Position numbers and translations under genes: made by a program. Below, piece after piece: positions 11,241 to 23,180 of a stretch of DNA of 64,000 bases (its first letter is position 1; each line of letters opens with the position of its first letter). Source of the DNA: Symsagittifera roscoffensis (Eukaryota; Xenacoelomorpha; Acoela; Convolutidae); NCBI RefSeq assembly GCF_963678635.1, contig NC_087065.1, forward strand, positions 2,668,001-2,732,000. The letters run 5' to 3'. The notes beneath the pieces are model-generated. The model had not been told where the DNA came from. It saw nothing but the letters and a program-made list of their open reading frames with translations, and did no database searches.

Positions 11241-11903
11241 ATCAACAAAGCCCTTTTTTCTTTATCTTTCGAAATAATCAGAAGTCAAAAGTATCGTAGT
11301 AACCGAGGTTACAGTCAGGAGTCCCTTCAACATAAAATCCGAAACCTATTCATCGGAAACAAGAAGCCCTGGCGTTTGGAAAAATTCAACCATGACTAAA
11401 TTATACTTTAAAGATGATTTTATGCTTTCAAGATGATTGCATTCAATCTGTCAAAAAAAAATCAAACATCTTTGTTCGCGGACCAAATCGACCATATATT
11501 GCAACCACCTATATTGCGACTACTTAAGTATGAAGACTAGCGCAGGACTCGCACCTAGGGTGCTTCAACGAAATCGTTGAACGCAAGAGCTTCCGAAAAC
11601 TCTTATGGTTTTCCGAACTATGTCCATCGCCATGTTTATAAATTTGATGTAAAATGATTTTAAGACAATTTAACATCGTAGAAGACTATTAAATGGTTCT
11701 AAGAAAAAAATCTATCCACCAATCAAATTTAAGAATTATTCCGTAAGAATTCCGTAATATTTACTTTTGCTTAAATTTCTAAGATTTTTTATCTTACTTA
11801 GTGTTTTCTTAAACTAACTTGTCGGTTTTTCAAATTTTTTCGATTGACATTTTGTATATTCTAAGCCAAAACTATTTTTGGACTTAAATATATATAAAAA
11901 AAA
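11241..11903. other. Intergenic DNA, no gene recognised
   Basis: A+T-rich host DNA between the transporter and the giant retrotransposon. It contains a near-palindrome, TTCAACGA-aa-TCGTTGAA, near 11567. It ends in an A run where element B is inserted. Any promoter of the transporter should lie here, but no motif is convincing. Confidence 0.4.
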
Positions 11904-12100
11904 TGTAACATTCGCCCGGAAGATACATATCGACGGATAACAAAACTAAGTCTTAAGACGACTGGCTAGCGTCTAAACAGAGCTTTGCATGTTTTTCACC
12001 GTCTCTACCAAGCCAGTACTTTTCGGTGGTCTTTCTTACATCGGGTCGACAAAAACGTTACTGCTCTCCGGCTTCGACCAGAACGCTCAAATTAACTGAA
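11904..12100 (-). repeat. Element B 3' LTR, outer fragment
   Basis: These 197 bp match positions 54350-54546 of the B 5' LTR with one substitution seen. The fragment starts with TGTAACATTCG, abuts host A-rich DNA on its left and is cut on its right by insertion of element A. The last GAA (12098-12100) is one copy of the target-site duplication of A. Confidence 0.93.
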
Positions 12101-12668
12101 TGTAACATTCGCCCGGAAGATACATATCGACGGATAACAAAACTAAGTCTTAAGACGACTGGCTAGCGTCTAAACAGAGCTTTGCATGTTTTTCACCGTC
12201 TCTACCAAGCCAGTACTTTTCGGTGGTCTTTCTTACATCAGGCTGACAAAAACGCTACTGTTCTCCGGCTTCGACCAGAACGCTCAAATTAACTGAATTA
12301 CATGCAAAAATAGTGAGCTCATGGCTGGGTCTCAGTATCCCCAGACCACGAGGTCACTCCTAAAAACAGGGCTACTACTTATCATATTACTATTGTTTTT
12401 GTTCAGTAGATAAAAATCATCATCTCCATCGAAGATGGATCAACCCTTTCCCCCAACTCCTAGCACCTCATCCTTGTCAAAACGAATTAAGATCTTAATT
12501 AAATTCAAGTCAGGACATGACGGATGCTAAAATTCAATATAAGTTCATAAAAGTCCACGTCCCGAGACCCTTCCGGATTCTTGAATCCGGTGAATCAAGC
12601 TTCTTAATATCCAGTTCACAATAACTCGGAAGGCTGGGTTTTACCCTTCACCGTTGCTCGCAACGGCC

Positions 12669-12700
12669 TTGCAACTATTGTAACAGCACAATAGTTGCAA
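12669..12700 (-). other. Conserved LTR hairpin, 13-bp stem and 6-nt loop
   Basis: Arms TTGCAACTATTGT and ACAATAGTTGCAA are perfectly complementary around the loop AACAGC. The same hairpin is at 30605-30636 (A 5' LTR), 31331-31362 and 54919-54950 (B LTRs, loop AGCAGC), and in changed but still paired form at 63417-63448 in the opposite-strand LTR. The loop varies and the stem is kept. As the LTR is transcribed from the minus strand, the RNA forms the complementary hairpin. Confidence 0.8.
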
Positions 12701-12842
12701 CTCGGAACGTCCTCTGCTGTTCGATAGTTCGTTGTTGTTCTTTCAGTCTCGATTTGGTACTGTTCGTAATCGCAGAAAAAGTTGTTCTGTTTCTTTCTGC
12801 TATTTTAGCTAAAATGGCCGTCTCTGACGTTTCTCAGAAATA

Positions 12843-12850
12843 TGACGTCA
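12843..12850. promoter_or_regulatory. CRE-like palindrome TGACGTCA in the LTR
   Basis: The full 8-bp cAMP-response-element palindrome is present in all four A/B LTR copies (also 30779-30786, 31504-31511 and 55092-55099). In the diverged LTR at the right end it has decayed to CACGTCAC. CREB/ATF-class bZIP factors bind this site in animals. A role as the LTR enhancer is inference. Confidence 0.4.
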
Positions 12851-13019
12851 TAATTCGAATTTTTAAAAATTAGAATTCCAGAATCTTCTAGCCTTCACCG
12901 TTTGGCTAATCGTTCAAATAACGTCCTTATCCGTTCTAAATCGCCAATTCGGAAGGCTTGCTGCTAAAATACCGAATTCTGCAGAGACTGCATTTTGGCC
13001 ATTCTGGTCGAATGTCACA

Positions 13020-13034
13020 TACTCCCCGGACAGT
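13020..13034 (-). other. Element A polypurine tract next to the 3' LTR
   Basis: In the sense strand the internal region ends CTGTCCGGGGAGTA directly before the LTR start TGTGACA. The GGGGAG core is the expected plus-strand primer of reverse transcription. The identical sequence borders the B 3' LTR at 31682. The tract is short for a PPT, and its upstream half (TGTCC) is mixed. Confidence 0.55.
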
Positions 13035-13839
13035 CCGGTCAATGTCCTCATTGAATCGCGCAATGTTCTAAATGGTTACAGTGTCATCGAACAGAATTTA
13101 CAAAATGCACGAAATTACTTTTACCTACGTCACATCGACTCACTGCAGAATATAAATGGCATCATACTACATCACTATAGCCTTCAAATTCTTTCATTAA
13201 TCTGCACATTGAGGATATGACTTAAGATAAAACATATTTTCTGACTTCCAGTGTCAATATCCCGATTGAAACTTTTTCTCCTAGATTTAAAAGGTGTTGG
13301 CTTGCAGGACAGTCCTGCCAACCAACAAGCTAAAATTATCCTACTATGCTCCTTCCCTTCGGAAATCTTGCTTGTTTATTGTCCTGAATATTAAAACTAA
13401 GAAACTTTGTGGTTAGAAAGAACAATGCAACAACCTCCCTCCTCAAGAAGTTACTCAAGTTTTTCATGTCACCACAAAGTTATCAGTCTTCCTAAGTGAT
13501 TAAAAACAATCATGCAGGCTGAAATATTTAAATATACTCTTCCCTCAAGCCTCTCTAAATAAATAATAAGTGAGTGTCTCTAAAGCCACTTCAACTAAAA
13601 CCAAAATGCAAATTTATAAATGCAACAATTTCCAAACTCAACTTAAATGTTTCAGTTTTCAATTACAACTTGGTTGCTTGGTTTCTCACTTGAGTTTTTC
13701 ACACACATAAAACAATTCTGAGTTTTAACTTTTCTTCATCATCCCTTTGTTCTCTTCTTTTTTCGTCGTTTAGAAGTTCTAAAACTTCTAAATTCTTCTA
13801 ATTTTCTTTCTTGTTGCCTCTTGTTTTCTCGACCATTCA
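13020..13839 (-). other. Element A 3' untranslated region
   Basis: 820 bp between the end of ORF3 and the LTR, more A+T-rich than the ORFs. It contains a palindrome, GCAGGAC-A-GTCCTGC (13304-13318), and the long-range inverted pair AACTTTGTGG (13403-13412) and CCACAAAGTT (13472-13481). Element B keeps the first and has one mismatch in the second. No ORF of note is present. Confidence 0.6.
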
Positions 13840-16800
13840 TCAATGCTCCATTTCCTCCTCCTGTGACGCTGACTCTGCACTCTCGGTCTCCGTGTCTTGT
13901 AGCACGTCATTGACTATCCTGACGCTGTTGGAAGCCGTCCTCCAACACTTCTGCTCTTCCACCCTCTGTTTACAGCAAGGTAGGGGATCCACGTTTGATT
14001 CTCTGTTTCTACAGAAGCTGTTGTGGAGACACAACGCCACGTTTCTTTCCAAATCTTCTTTCAGCATCTCTGCCTTCTCATTTCCACTACGCTCGCTCGT
14101 ACTGGAAATTCTTTTCACAGCGGTGGTCACTGCATTCCGATGGGTCACGAAAGCTCGCTTGAAAATGGCAGAGTGTGCTGATATTCACTGTACACTCTGC
14201 CATGTTTCGACATATGCTTTTTCGCATACTCGTACAACCATGCAGTCATGTTAGCTCTGAACCATGGCATCAATCGTTTTCTTGCCCATATCTTCTTCAC
14301 TTCCATCGGAATGTTTAGAACTTTGCACATTGTCTCAAAAAGATCTAAATCTTTTAGACAATCTAATTTCTGCAATTGTTCTCTCGTCGGTGCCTCCTGT
14401 CTATTATTTTCTCTCACATGAGCTTCCAGCCATCGTATCGCCATCATAACTCCCACTATCACTATTGTTATGGGCTGTGATGAATCTGGTAAACCCATGG
14501 AGAGCAGCTCTCCAGAGTCCCAGATCAACATCAGATTACTACGCTTGGGATACCACCAGGTCTGCAGCAAGCAGTGGCAAGGAAACTCGTCATGTGTCAA
14601 CATGATGCTCCTCCAATTCCGTTTTCCCGAAGCTTCCAGCAATGGCTCCACTTCCATCATCACTCGGTGGATCTCATCATTCTCATCTACTGCATTGTAA
14701 TCTGTGACAGTTGATCCTCTCTGTTTCTGTTTTTCAAAGTCACTGAAGTTCCCGCTCACATATCCCATGAACTTCTTTCCTAGTATTGACTCCAACTCCT
14801 CTTTGGTTCTTTCTGGGACTGCTGAGAAAATCTTACACAGTAACTCGTAAGACTTTTCAGACATTCTTGCCAACCTCACGCACTTCGGCACTGAAAAGGC
14901 TTGATCCACAATCGTCCTTGTACTCTTCACATCCACAGCTACGAAATGTACAGGATACTTGCTCTTGCACATTGGAGCCAACATTGAACCCACCAAATAT
15001 CGTGCTCCTGATGGTCTACAATAAGTTTCGCTGTGTGTGATGTTCATCTCCGTTTCGATTGCTTCCCTCCATTTTCCTATATACTTCTGCTCAGTCTGCA
15101 GAACCCCTGGGAATACTTCTACGCTGATGGCTGTGACCATCTCATGTTTCTGTTCTAGATTCAATAGTGACTCTAAAGAACCAAACATGCTGTAGAATCC
15201 TAGTGCTGTCACTAGATTTACATCGGTTCCTCCATGGCAATCTGCTATCAGTTCCGTTTCCGTTCTTGCTTTCATCACTACATTTCCAAACAATACCGTC
15301 AACTGCTTGTGTTGTTTCTCCAGGGTTTTCACACAGTCTAGACTTCCACAAACGTGACCCTCTAGTCCACAGACTTCCACCAGACAGCTACCAGGTTTGA
15401 CCCAGTCTTCTGGTCCCCAGCCAGGCAACTCCACTCTATCTTCTCCGTTGCTCTTAGAGGCTGTTGTCATCACATTATATATGATGTTGAGGTCACGCAG
15501 GTTACAGTCCACATTCAGTTCCCTCTGTATGTCCTGTGTCGCCCGTAATATTGAGTCAGCGTTGGGACTAGGACACCACGATGGCTTCATCAATTCCCAC
15601 ACTGCCATCAAGCTCGTTATCAGTAATTCATCTGAGAATCCCAACCCAAATTCCACTCTCTTGTCGGATTTTGGTACTGAAGGTGCAGTCACCTCTTCTT
15701 CCAAGACCAATCCCAATTTGGCCTGTGGATTGTTAACGCTCTTAGTCGTCACAATTCTGGACGTCCAGAATCTTAGTAACACCGCCTGCTCATAATCAAA
15801 GAAGCAATCACGTATGTCTTCACTCAGGAAAGGATTGTATGCCATCCCTATAATCCCGGATACATAGCTATATGACTTCTTCTTGATCGGTCCACAGTAT
15901 TCACTGGATTTCGGCAATGCTCCCATAGATTCTTTAGTGAGCCTCAACTCCTTGTTTGAGAATCTCCTGATCTCGTCTATCTTTTTCATGGGTTCCAATT
16001 CCTCAGGTTCTTTCATGTTCACCCTCATCGGTTTACTTTGCTGCATATCCAGCATTGCTAGTAAGAACATGGCTTTCGTTCGTTCATCGCCTTCCTTCAA
16101 CATTTTAACACAAGTGCTTAATGCAGGTATTGAGATCTGCTCTATCAGGAATCGAATGAAACAGAGAGCGTCTCTCCGCTTTGCACACGCTACTGCTGCT
16201 CCCTCCTGGACTATCAGATCCCTCAGATTCGTCATAAGGAAAACTTTTTCCTCTTTTGATCTCTTCCTTTCTTCTGAATCATATTCTTCGCGAGTCAGTC
16301 CCATCATGCACCAGGCGAGCCTGAGTTGTAATTCTGTCCTTACGTAAGGTACTGCCACGAGAGCATGTATTCTTGGCGTAGTCCTCATTTCCTCTTCGAA
16401 ATACCTCAATACTACTGCTTTCCATGGGAGGCTCACCAACTGCTCGATCGTCTCCGCCTGTACGTCAGACGACGCCAAAGTTCCGTACGCCTTCTGCTTG
16501 AGGGTGGTGCCTTGCAACATTGTTTCCAGATAACCCTCCATGGCTTTTTCCTCTTCCAGGGCCATTACATGCCCTCTAGCCGAGTTTCGGCATTCCAACA
16601 TCTCCATGTATCCACCGGTGGGTTCATCTATCGACACTGTCTCAGACACTGTCAGTCTGTTGTATTCCACTGGTGTTAGTTGTCCTGCAACACTTCCCTT
16701 TCCATGATTCATGGGAGATGGCTTGAAGTCCCTTATTTTACTCTCTCCACATTGACTGAGTATTTCCATTTCTAAAGTCGCTCCAGTCAGAGTGCGGTCA

Positions 16801-19800
16801 CTCCTTTTGGATTTATAACCGGTTGACTTTAACCCCGCCATGAGAATGGGTGGCACCATCGCTATATCAGTTAATATTCTATCTGTGCCAGACAATTGAT
16901 AATCACCTTGCCCCAAATCCACGACTTCCTCAACTCGTTTTCTTTTCGCTGAGTTCATCGATATTTCCGAATCCACTTTCGTCTTTCCAATCCTCTTCGG
17001 CATCACTCTGCTGCCTAACTTCATTTTCATCGCATTGATTTTATCAATCACCATTTTCGATCGCATCGTTCCTCTCCTGGTCCTTGACAGGTACACCACC
17101 TCTCCTTCATTATCCTGCGGTGTTATCTTGATGGGAGAATTCGCCTCACTCTCATCAGTGGCTGAGTCGATCAATAACTCACTCAGTCTCCCTTCACACT
17201 CATCAAGCTTGTCAAGCACTTCTCTCATCAAGGGTTGATTGAGACCTGTTTTGAGAATGGACTGGGTCCCATAGCTCTGAATCACAGTCCAGACTTCTTC
17301 CATGAACGCCACTCTGTCCAGCTTACATCCCGTCCTACTCTCGTGGTCTCGGTGATGTACTTCCCATTCTTCTTCGGGTAGCGTTCCCAAGAAAGGTACT
17401 CTGGCTGAGGCCTCTATTCTTCTCCTCCGAGGTGATTCCATGAGGATTCTCTGATCGTTATTTCTTGTATTGCCAGGAGAGCTGCTCTCCGGCAAATTCC
17501 GTTTCATCTCCTCAAAGGCTGACGGAGGTTCCAGTGTCGAGATGCCTTCATCCGCTGGCTCAGTCGTTTCCAACGTGTCTGCATTATTCTCAAGATCACT
17601 GAAGATATTGAAATCCAGGCTGGATGTTCCTCCTGTCGATGCCCTGTCGTCTTCCCCACCAGCTTGATCTTGTTGCATGGGTTCTTCCGTCTGACGGTTT
17701 CCACCCTGTCCGTCATCTCCTTCTGACTTGTCCCCATTCGAGTTCGATGGTCCTTGTTTGTCATCATCAGCTTCTTCCTAGAATCTCGGTATGAGCAATG
17801 TACCGGCTGATTTATCTTCCTCCTCTCCATGGACCACTTTAGTTTCTTCGCAGCCGAAGGGTGCTAGGAAAATTCTCGTCTGCAATATTCCCGCAACTTT
17901 CATCTCTTTTCTCACACTAGTCAGGATTACTGAGGCTTCAGGCAATTCAGTCCTGCCTCTCATCCTCATTGGAGCTGAGTCTAGTCGTCTCCATTCCTCA
18001 TCAAATCCTTCAGGCTTGGGAGTAGCGGCGTTGCTTATTCGCCTTCTCGTCGCTTGATCCGTGTACGCAAATCGTGTGTACTGTAACACGGCGGCATTTC
18101 TCCCCACGAAGTATGGATCCATCGTCGCCGAGAAATTCCCTACTCTCCTTTCATTGTTTTCGAATGCTCTCAACCTAGGAGTTTGTACTACGGAGACTGC
18201 TCCGAGCAACATCCTTCTTATCAGAGGGAATTCAGGGATTGCTTCGGGTAGCTTCTTGTAATCGCCCCAGTCCTTCGTCTCTTCTCTCACCTTGTGATAC
18301 GCTGCTGTGAGACGAGGCACTCTGGTCATTTCGCCATTCGTTTTGTCATAGGGCCTCAGATTTCAAAGCTTTGGAAACACCTCGATGTGCCCTCTTTCTA
18401 CTTCTCCCATGCGGTCACAGAAGTGATCGTCAAAATTGATGACTGTCATCTCTGGCTCCGATATTTTCGCAAATAACAGATCTTCACTCATGAGCTCTCG
18501 CAATGCGTGCTGCTCACACCAGTTCAGTGTACTACCGTCCACTGCCGATATGAGGTTCAGGTGCAACACCGACCTCCTATATGCTTCCACTTTAACGTCA
18601 GGGAACGCAAAGGTGACTGCTGGTCCATAGATCACTGTCACGAACTCCGTGACTCCTCTGATCAGTGCCAAGGGATCGATTCTCATAGCTAAGCTCAAAT
18701 CTGTTAACAGCGGCATGCCTCCAACATGTCGTCTAACATCTTCCTCTCTTTCAATTGTCTCGTCTTCTCCGGTTCCAAAGCGATTTTGCTGCAAGAGATA
18801 CTGGATAAGAGTGTGTCTCAGGTCTCTTATTTTGTTCCACGAGTCTGTGGATTTCTTCATATCCAGATTCCTCACTCTCTCTTTCATCTGCTCTGGACAA
18901 CGTGCCAGTTTCATCAGCCCTCCCAAGTTTCCGTGGGTTATTGCGATCAATGTCAAAAGTCCATCTAGTCGCAGGTTCTGTATTCCATCCGTAAGCAGTA
19001 TCACCGGTCCTTTCACGAAATTCTCCGCTCCAAATGTCACAAACAGGGCTATTAATTCCACTATCGATACTTTCACTACCGCTTGGAGGAATTCCTTTAT
19101 CAAGTAGTGCGAGACTTTCGGGTAGACTTTTGCTAAGAAGGACGCGGTCCATCCGGCTCCCAACCCTTCTAGCATGCTGTCTGTCCTTTCAAATCCCTCC
19201 TGTCCTTTCACTTCCTGGGTCCAGAAGGTTTCCAGAGTAATCTGACACATTCTGTTCACGAACTCAGCTGTCTTTTCTCCGGCATTTTCCGCCAGGTTCA
19301 CCTCCTTCAACAAGTAGGCGTACATCTTAGTGATCATTACTGGGCCTTGCTGAAAAGCATCTGCACCCAATGCCGCTACTCTCGGATTCAGGTGTAGCCA
19401 CTGGTTTGCTTCCGGCTTGGTTCTCAGCACCATCGCTTCCAGATGAGCTCTCGTCTCCAGTGAATTCTTTCTTCTCGTGTCTTCACTCGCCACTTCCATT
19501 GCTCGGAACCACAAGTCGTTGGACATTGCCGTAATCACTCGATGGTCGTCATCTATTCCTGGTTTCAGTTTGAGTTGCCGACTGAAGTTGGACAGTTCCA
19601 ACCCCAGCACTTCGTCCAACACCAACATGTGTAGCGCGTGGTCCTTGAACCCTCTCATCGCGTTTGAGATATCTGACCATATTGCAGGCAGTTCAGCCTT
19701 AAGTGGCCTCAGGTTCTCCATTTCTATCATGCGATTCGGGGCTGATATGATCACATCATATTTTCCCTCCGAAAGTAAGGCTACCATTGCATACACAAAT

Positions 19801-22769
19801 TTCAGTCCATCCGGGAGATATGCATATCCCGGAGACAACGCAAATACTACTCTCAACGTCACTTTGTTGAATGTTCCCTCCTTTGTCGCGTCTACCACTT
19901 CACCCATTGATTCTAGGATGTCTTTTATCGCGGGCCACACTGCGTTTTCTGCTGTTGCAGGATCTCTGAGCCTGCTCAGAAAACCTCTACTGTGTAGATG
20001 GTCATTGATGCCAGCAAACACAATCGTTATAGGGTTCATCTCTGTCTGCCTCTGTACCCCTATAGCCAATGACACTGATTGCAATAGGTCTAGGTCAACT
20101 GCGGCCAGCATTATGACGTCCGGCCAAAACAAAGACTTAGAGGTGTACACGAACTCTGAATTCGCTACTACCATGATTTTGGCCTTTCTCATTTCTGCTT
20201 TGTCGTAGGCGGCGAAGATGCTCTCATCTTTCTTTATTGCTGTCAATCCGCCATATCTCTGGGCATCACCATCTTGGTTCACTTGTTTTGGGTATACTCT
20301 CTCCTTCACATGACTAGGTGGTGTCGTCAGTTGCTTGAATATCTTCACGTGTTGTCCAATTGGCGCTCTCACCGTCAGGAATCTTCCTGGCCTTTCCTCA
20401 CGATTCCTCTCCTCATGGTTCAATCTGACATCCTGCAACGGTCTTGCATTCACAGGTCCCATTGTGTTATTGGAGGGCAGTCCTTCCAAGTCAGCAAATC
20501 TTAAGGCTGTCGTGGAGCTGAAATTTATGCTAGCGGCTATCAACCAGTCTACGCCGGTTATTGAGTATAATCTGCTGACGGATAGCGTCGCTCCATTTAG
20601 CATCCTCCTTGCATCTTCGATGAAGCTTACTTTCTGCAGGTCCAGCTTCATCAGTTCTTCTTTGTATATGTGCCAGGGAGACGGCATGGGTCTAGACCAT
20701 AACAATGAGCCTCTGTTCGGTCTCTCTTCTCGACTGCTACTCGTTGTCTCCGATCTAGTGTCTGATCTGGACGTGCCTGCTACTCCTTCGTTTGGTTGGT
20801 TGACGGGTCCTATCCTTCTCCTAGGATGAATTGTCCTCCTCGTCGGTGCTTCTCCCAACCGATCCTGCACGTCAGTTCTTCGACCTGATTCGCTGGAGCT
20901 TTGTTGCCGGTAATTTATTGCGGCTGGGACTGTACCCAAACGCGTTTCCAGGTTAGGAGGCACAAAGGTAGTGATCACCGTATCATTCACCGTTCCCTCT
21001 TCCTTCAGTACTCCTGTGTCAGAGAGTTCTGCTTCTAACTCGTCCAACCGTTCTTGGAAGACTCGATTCAACCAAGCTTGTCCCTCAATTGTGTCAAAGT
21101 GGATGCCATCCGAAGTCAGTCTGGCTTGCTCCATGGCTCTCAACTCGTGTTCAATGTCCATAAGGATCATTCTTCCGGCATTTCGATTTGCTAGGTTTCT
21201 TAAGATGTTGTTCCATCTCATGACTCCCTCGTTGTGCCTTCTTCCTGATGCTGTCAGGTTTCTTGCGTTCATTGGCACCGTGCAAACGGTCAGTACAGCG
21301 CAACTGAACTTCTGCCAGAGAGTGGTGAACAAACACACCATCATTGATTCCCACTGTGCTTCCTGCTCGTCTGATCCTTTGGAGATATCATTCGTCCCAA
21401 CTAATATCATCACACTGGGTATCCTCCCGGGATTCATCAGCTGCACCATCCGGTACAATTGGGCAATTGTCGCGCCTCCAAAGGCCATCACCGTGGTGAC
21501 CCATGAGGTCCTCAAATTCGTTAGCACTCGGACTAAGCTGTCTCCCAATATCAGGTGAGATGTCCCGAGTGGTGGTTGCTGCAGGTTCACAGCCGGGTTC
21601 CAGGTAGCTCGATTGAAGCAAGCTCTCGGATCTGTCTCCGGAACTCCCGTGAAATTATACTTTAATTGATTATTCTTCTGCACGTCCATTACACGAGACA
21701 CTTTCTTCGCTGGCATCTTCCTTACTTTTCTCTCTGTGATCTTCGAACTCCCCCTGAGTGGCGTCACGTCACTTATCCCTTGTCTGATTATTGTCTGGGA
21801 GAGTTGTACTCTGCCCGTATCGTCAATCGTTCCATAGGGTGCAGTCACCCCGGAACCTGGTGCATTCTTGTTAGCGACCAATCGTCCAGCGGTCTCTATC
21901 AGTTTTCTCACTGTCTGTTCTACGACGGGATCACCCAAGGTGTCACTAGGATCCGGGATTGTTACTCGGTTCGTCTCTGCTGGAAGCCGTGTCTCCGTTG
22001 TTTGACTCATTTCTCGAGGTGTCAAGAGCTCCATCGGGGACTGCCCACGAGGAATATCCCTTGCAGGTATCACTTTCTCAATGGACGTCGTCAACGCCAC
22101 CTGCTCCGATCGCTCTTTGTATTCCTGCCTTAAGCGTTCGATCTCTTGACCCTGCTTTTTGTTGCAGTCTTCAAACAACTTTCTCCACATGTCCCGGTCT
22201 TCCTCCATCGCCAGCATGGTCTTCGTCATATCGTCTAACTCCTTCTTCGTATTTCTCAACTGATCGTTCATCTCGTCCAGATCTTGTATGGTTTGGTTCG
22301 TCTGAACCTTTTGTGTTACTTTCGCCCCTTTTGGTGGCACAGCTACTCTCAGTGGTGAACCAGACGAGGTCGCCTCGCTGTTCATCTCCCGATGCATTCT
22401 CGTCAGCCCAGGTTTAGGCTTAGAGGGCATTGGCATCTCACCTGGTTGGTAAGTCCTAGAACTTCCCAACCCAGGCTCATTCGCCAAGTCACTCCCTGAG
22501 AGAGCCCCGTTTCTCCACCTCATCACTCTCATGTTCGGGCGGTCTAGTACTCCTCTTTCTCCATATGCTGCCATCAACAGGACTTCCGTGGGGCGGTCCC
22601 CACGGTTGTCGTGCCCCAAGATGTTAATCAGGGCGGTCAGCAACATGACCACCTCTGGGTCCTCCAGAGCGAAGTCTCGTTCGATCAGCCGACGATAGAT
22701 CGCATCTACCATCGGTCCTACATATGCCTCTGCCAGGTCCATCAATTCATCCAGGTTGAAATTGTCCAT
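13840..22769 (-). pseudogene. Element A ORF3: giant SGNH-hydrolase protein, broken copy
   Basis: Same protein as the B ORF3, starting MDNFNLDELMDLAEAYV at the ATG 22769. SGNH blocks are intact: GDS (Ser411, codon at 21539), a G-G pair in AFGGA (about 431-432), GTND (Asn460), and DGIH with Asp554 and His557. Breaks relative to B are TGA at 18363-18365 (Trp to stop), TAG at 17778-17780 (Gln to stop), and a 12-for-19-nt replacement at 14165-14176 that shifts frame before the last ~100 codons. The two nonsense changes are G-to-A or C-to-T transitions in an otherwise open frame. Codons between the breaks remain colinear with B, so decay is recent. Confidence 0.85.
14165..14203. other. Templated inverted insertion forming a 12-bp perfect hairpin
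   Basis: In A the 12 nt ATGGCAGAGTGT (14165-14176) replace 19 nt of the B sequence. They are the exact reverse complement of ACACTCTGCCAT at 14192-14203, which is shared with B. A local strand-switch during DNA synthesis explains this better than random mutation. It is the lesion that breaks the end of ORF3 in A. Confidence 0.75.
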
Positions 22770-23180
22770 ACTGTTCTTTCCAAGTTTGATTTGATTTCGA
22801 TTTCAAGTTTTGACTCAAGTGAGCAATTAAATGATCAATCAGGATCTAGAAAAGAAATCACGAATGTCACACTTGTCAATTTCACCCTAACATACATCGT
22901 TAAAATTTGCTTAAAGACAGTTCAGATAAAAAGATATTTATCCTAAAATTTATTAAAATCAATTGGTTTCTAAAATTTTGGAATTCGACCTAAGATTGGA
23001 CAGTCCAAACTTTGGATCTATTCCCAAGATCGTCATTTAGTTGTTCATGGTCACTAACCCCTACTTACCCATGATCTTAATAACCTAACACATAACATAA
23101 CATAACATAACATAACATGACACACATATCACATATTACATGTAACTCGGTCTTTGGCCTAACACCCTCTCGCTCATCAC
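22770..23180 (-). promoter_or_regulatory. Pol-ORF3 spacer of element A with candidate splice acceptor
   Basis: 411 bp, A+T-rich. A pyrimidine-rich TTTCTTTTCTAG acceptor (AG at 22847-22846) lies about 75 nt upstream of the ORF3 ATG. Element B keeps it (AG 41525-41524). It could generate a spliced mRNA for ORF3, as for env in retroviruses. The spacer also holds a (CATAA)n run at 23091-23117 that is shorter in B. Confidence 0.4.
23091..23117. repeat. (CATAA)n microsatellite in the pol-ORF3 spacer
   Basis: About five tandem CATAA units. The corresponding site in element B (near 41770) has only about two, so the run changed length between the two copies. Confidence 0.8.

Larger units (their letters stand above)
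12101..13019 (-). repeat. Element A 3' LTR
   Basis: 919 bp running TGTAACATTCG...CGAATGTCACA on the plus strand. It contains a TGACGTCA palindrome (12843-12850), the hairpin CCGGATTC-TT-GAATCCGG, the hairpin CCGTTG-CTCG-CAACGG and the larger conserved hairpin at 12669-12700. The middle third differs from the element B LTR, so A and B belong to two LTR subfamilies that share both ends. Confidence 0.93.

Noticed and set aside
11537-11600. tRNA-like B-box (reverse complement GGTGCGAGTCC)
   Set aside because: No matching acceptor stem, D-arm or anticodon arm can be folded around it.
19477-20208. Long plus-strand frame of 243 codons, also present at 38155-38886
   Set aside because: It lies antisense to ORF3 in the mirror of a well-conserved coding region and has no recognisable domain; its openness follows from ORF3 codon use.
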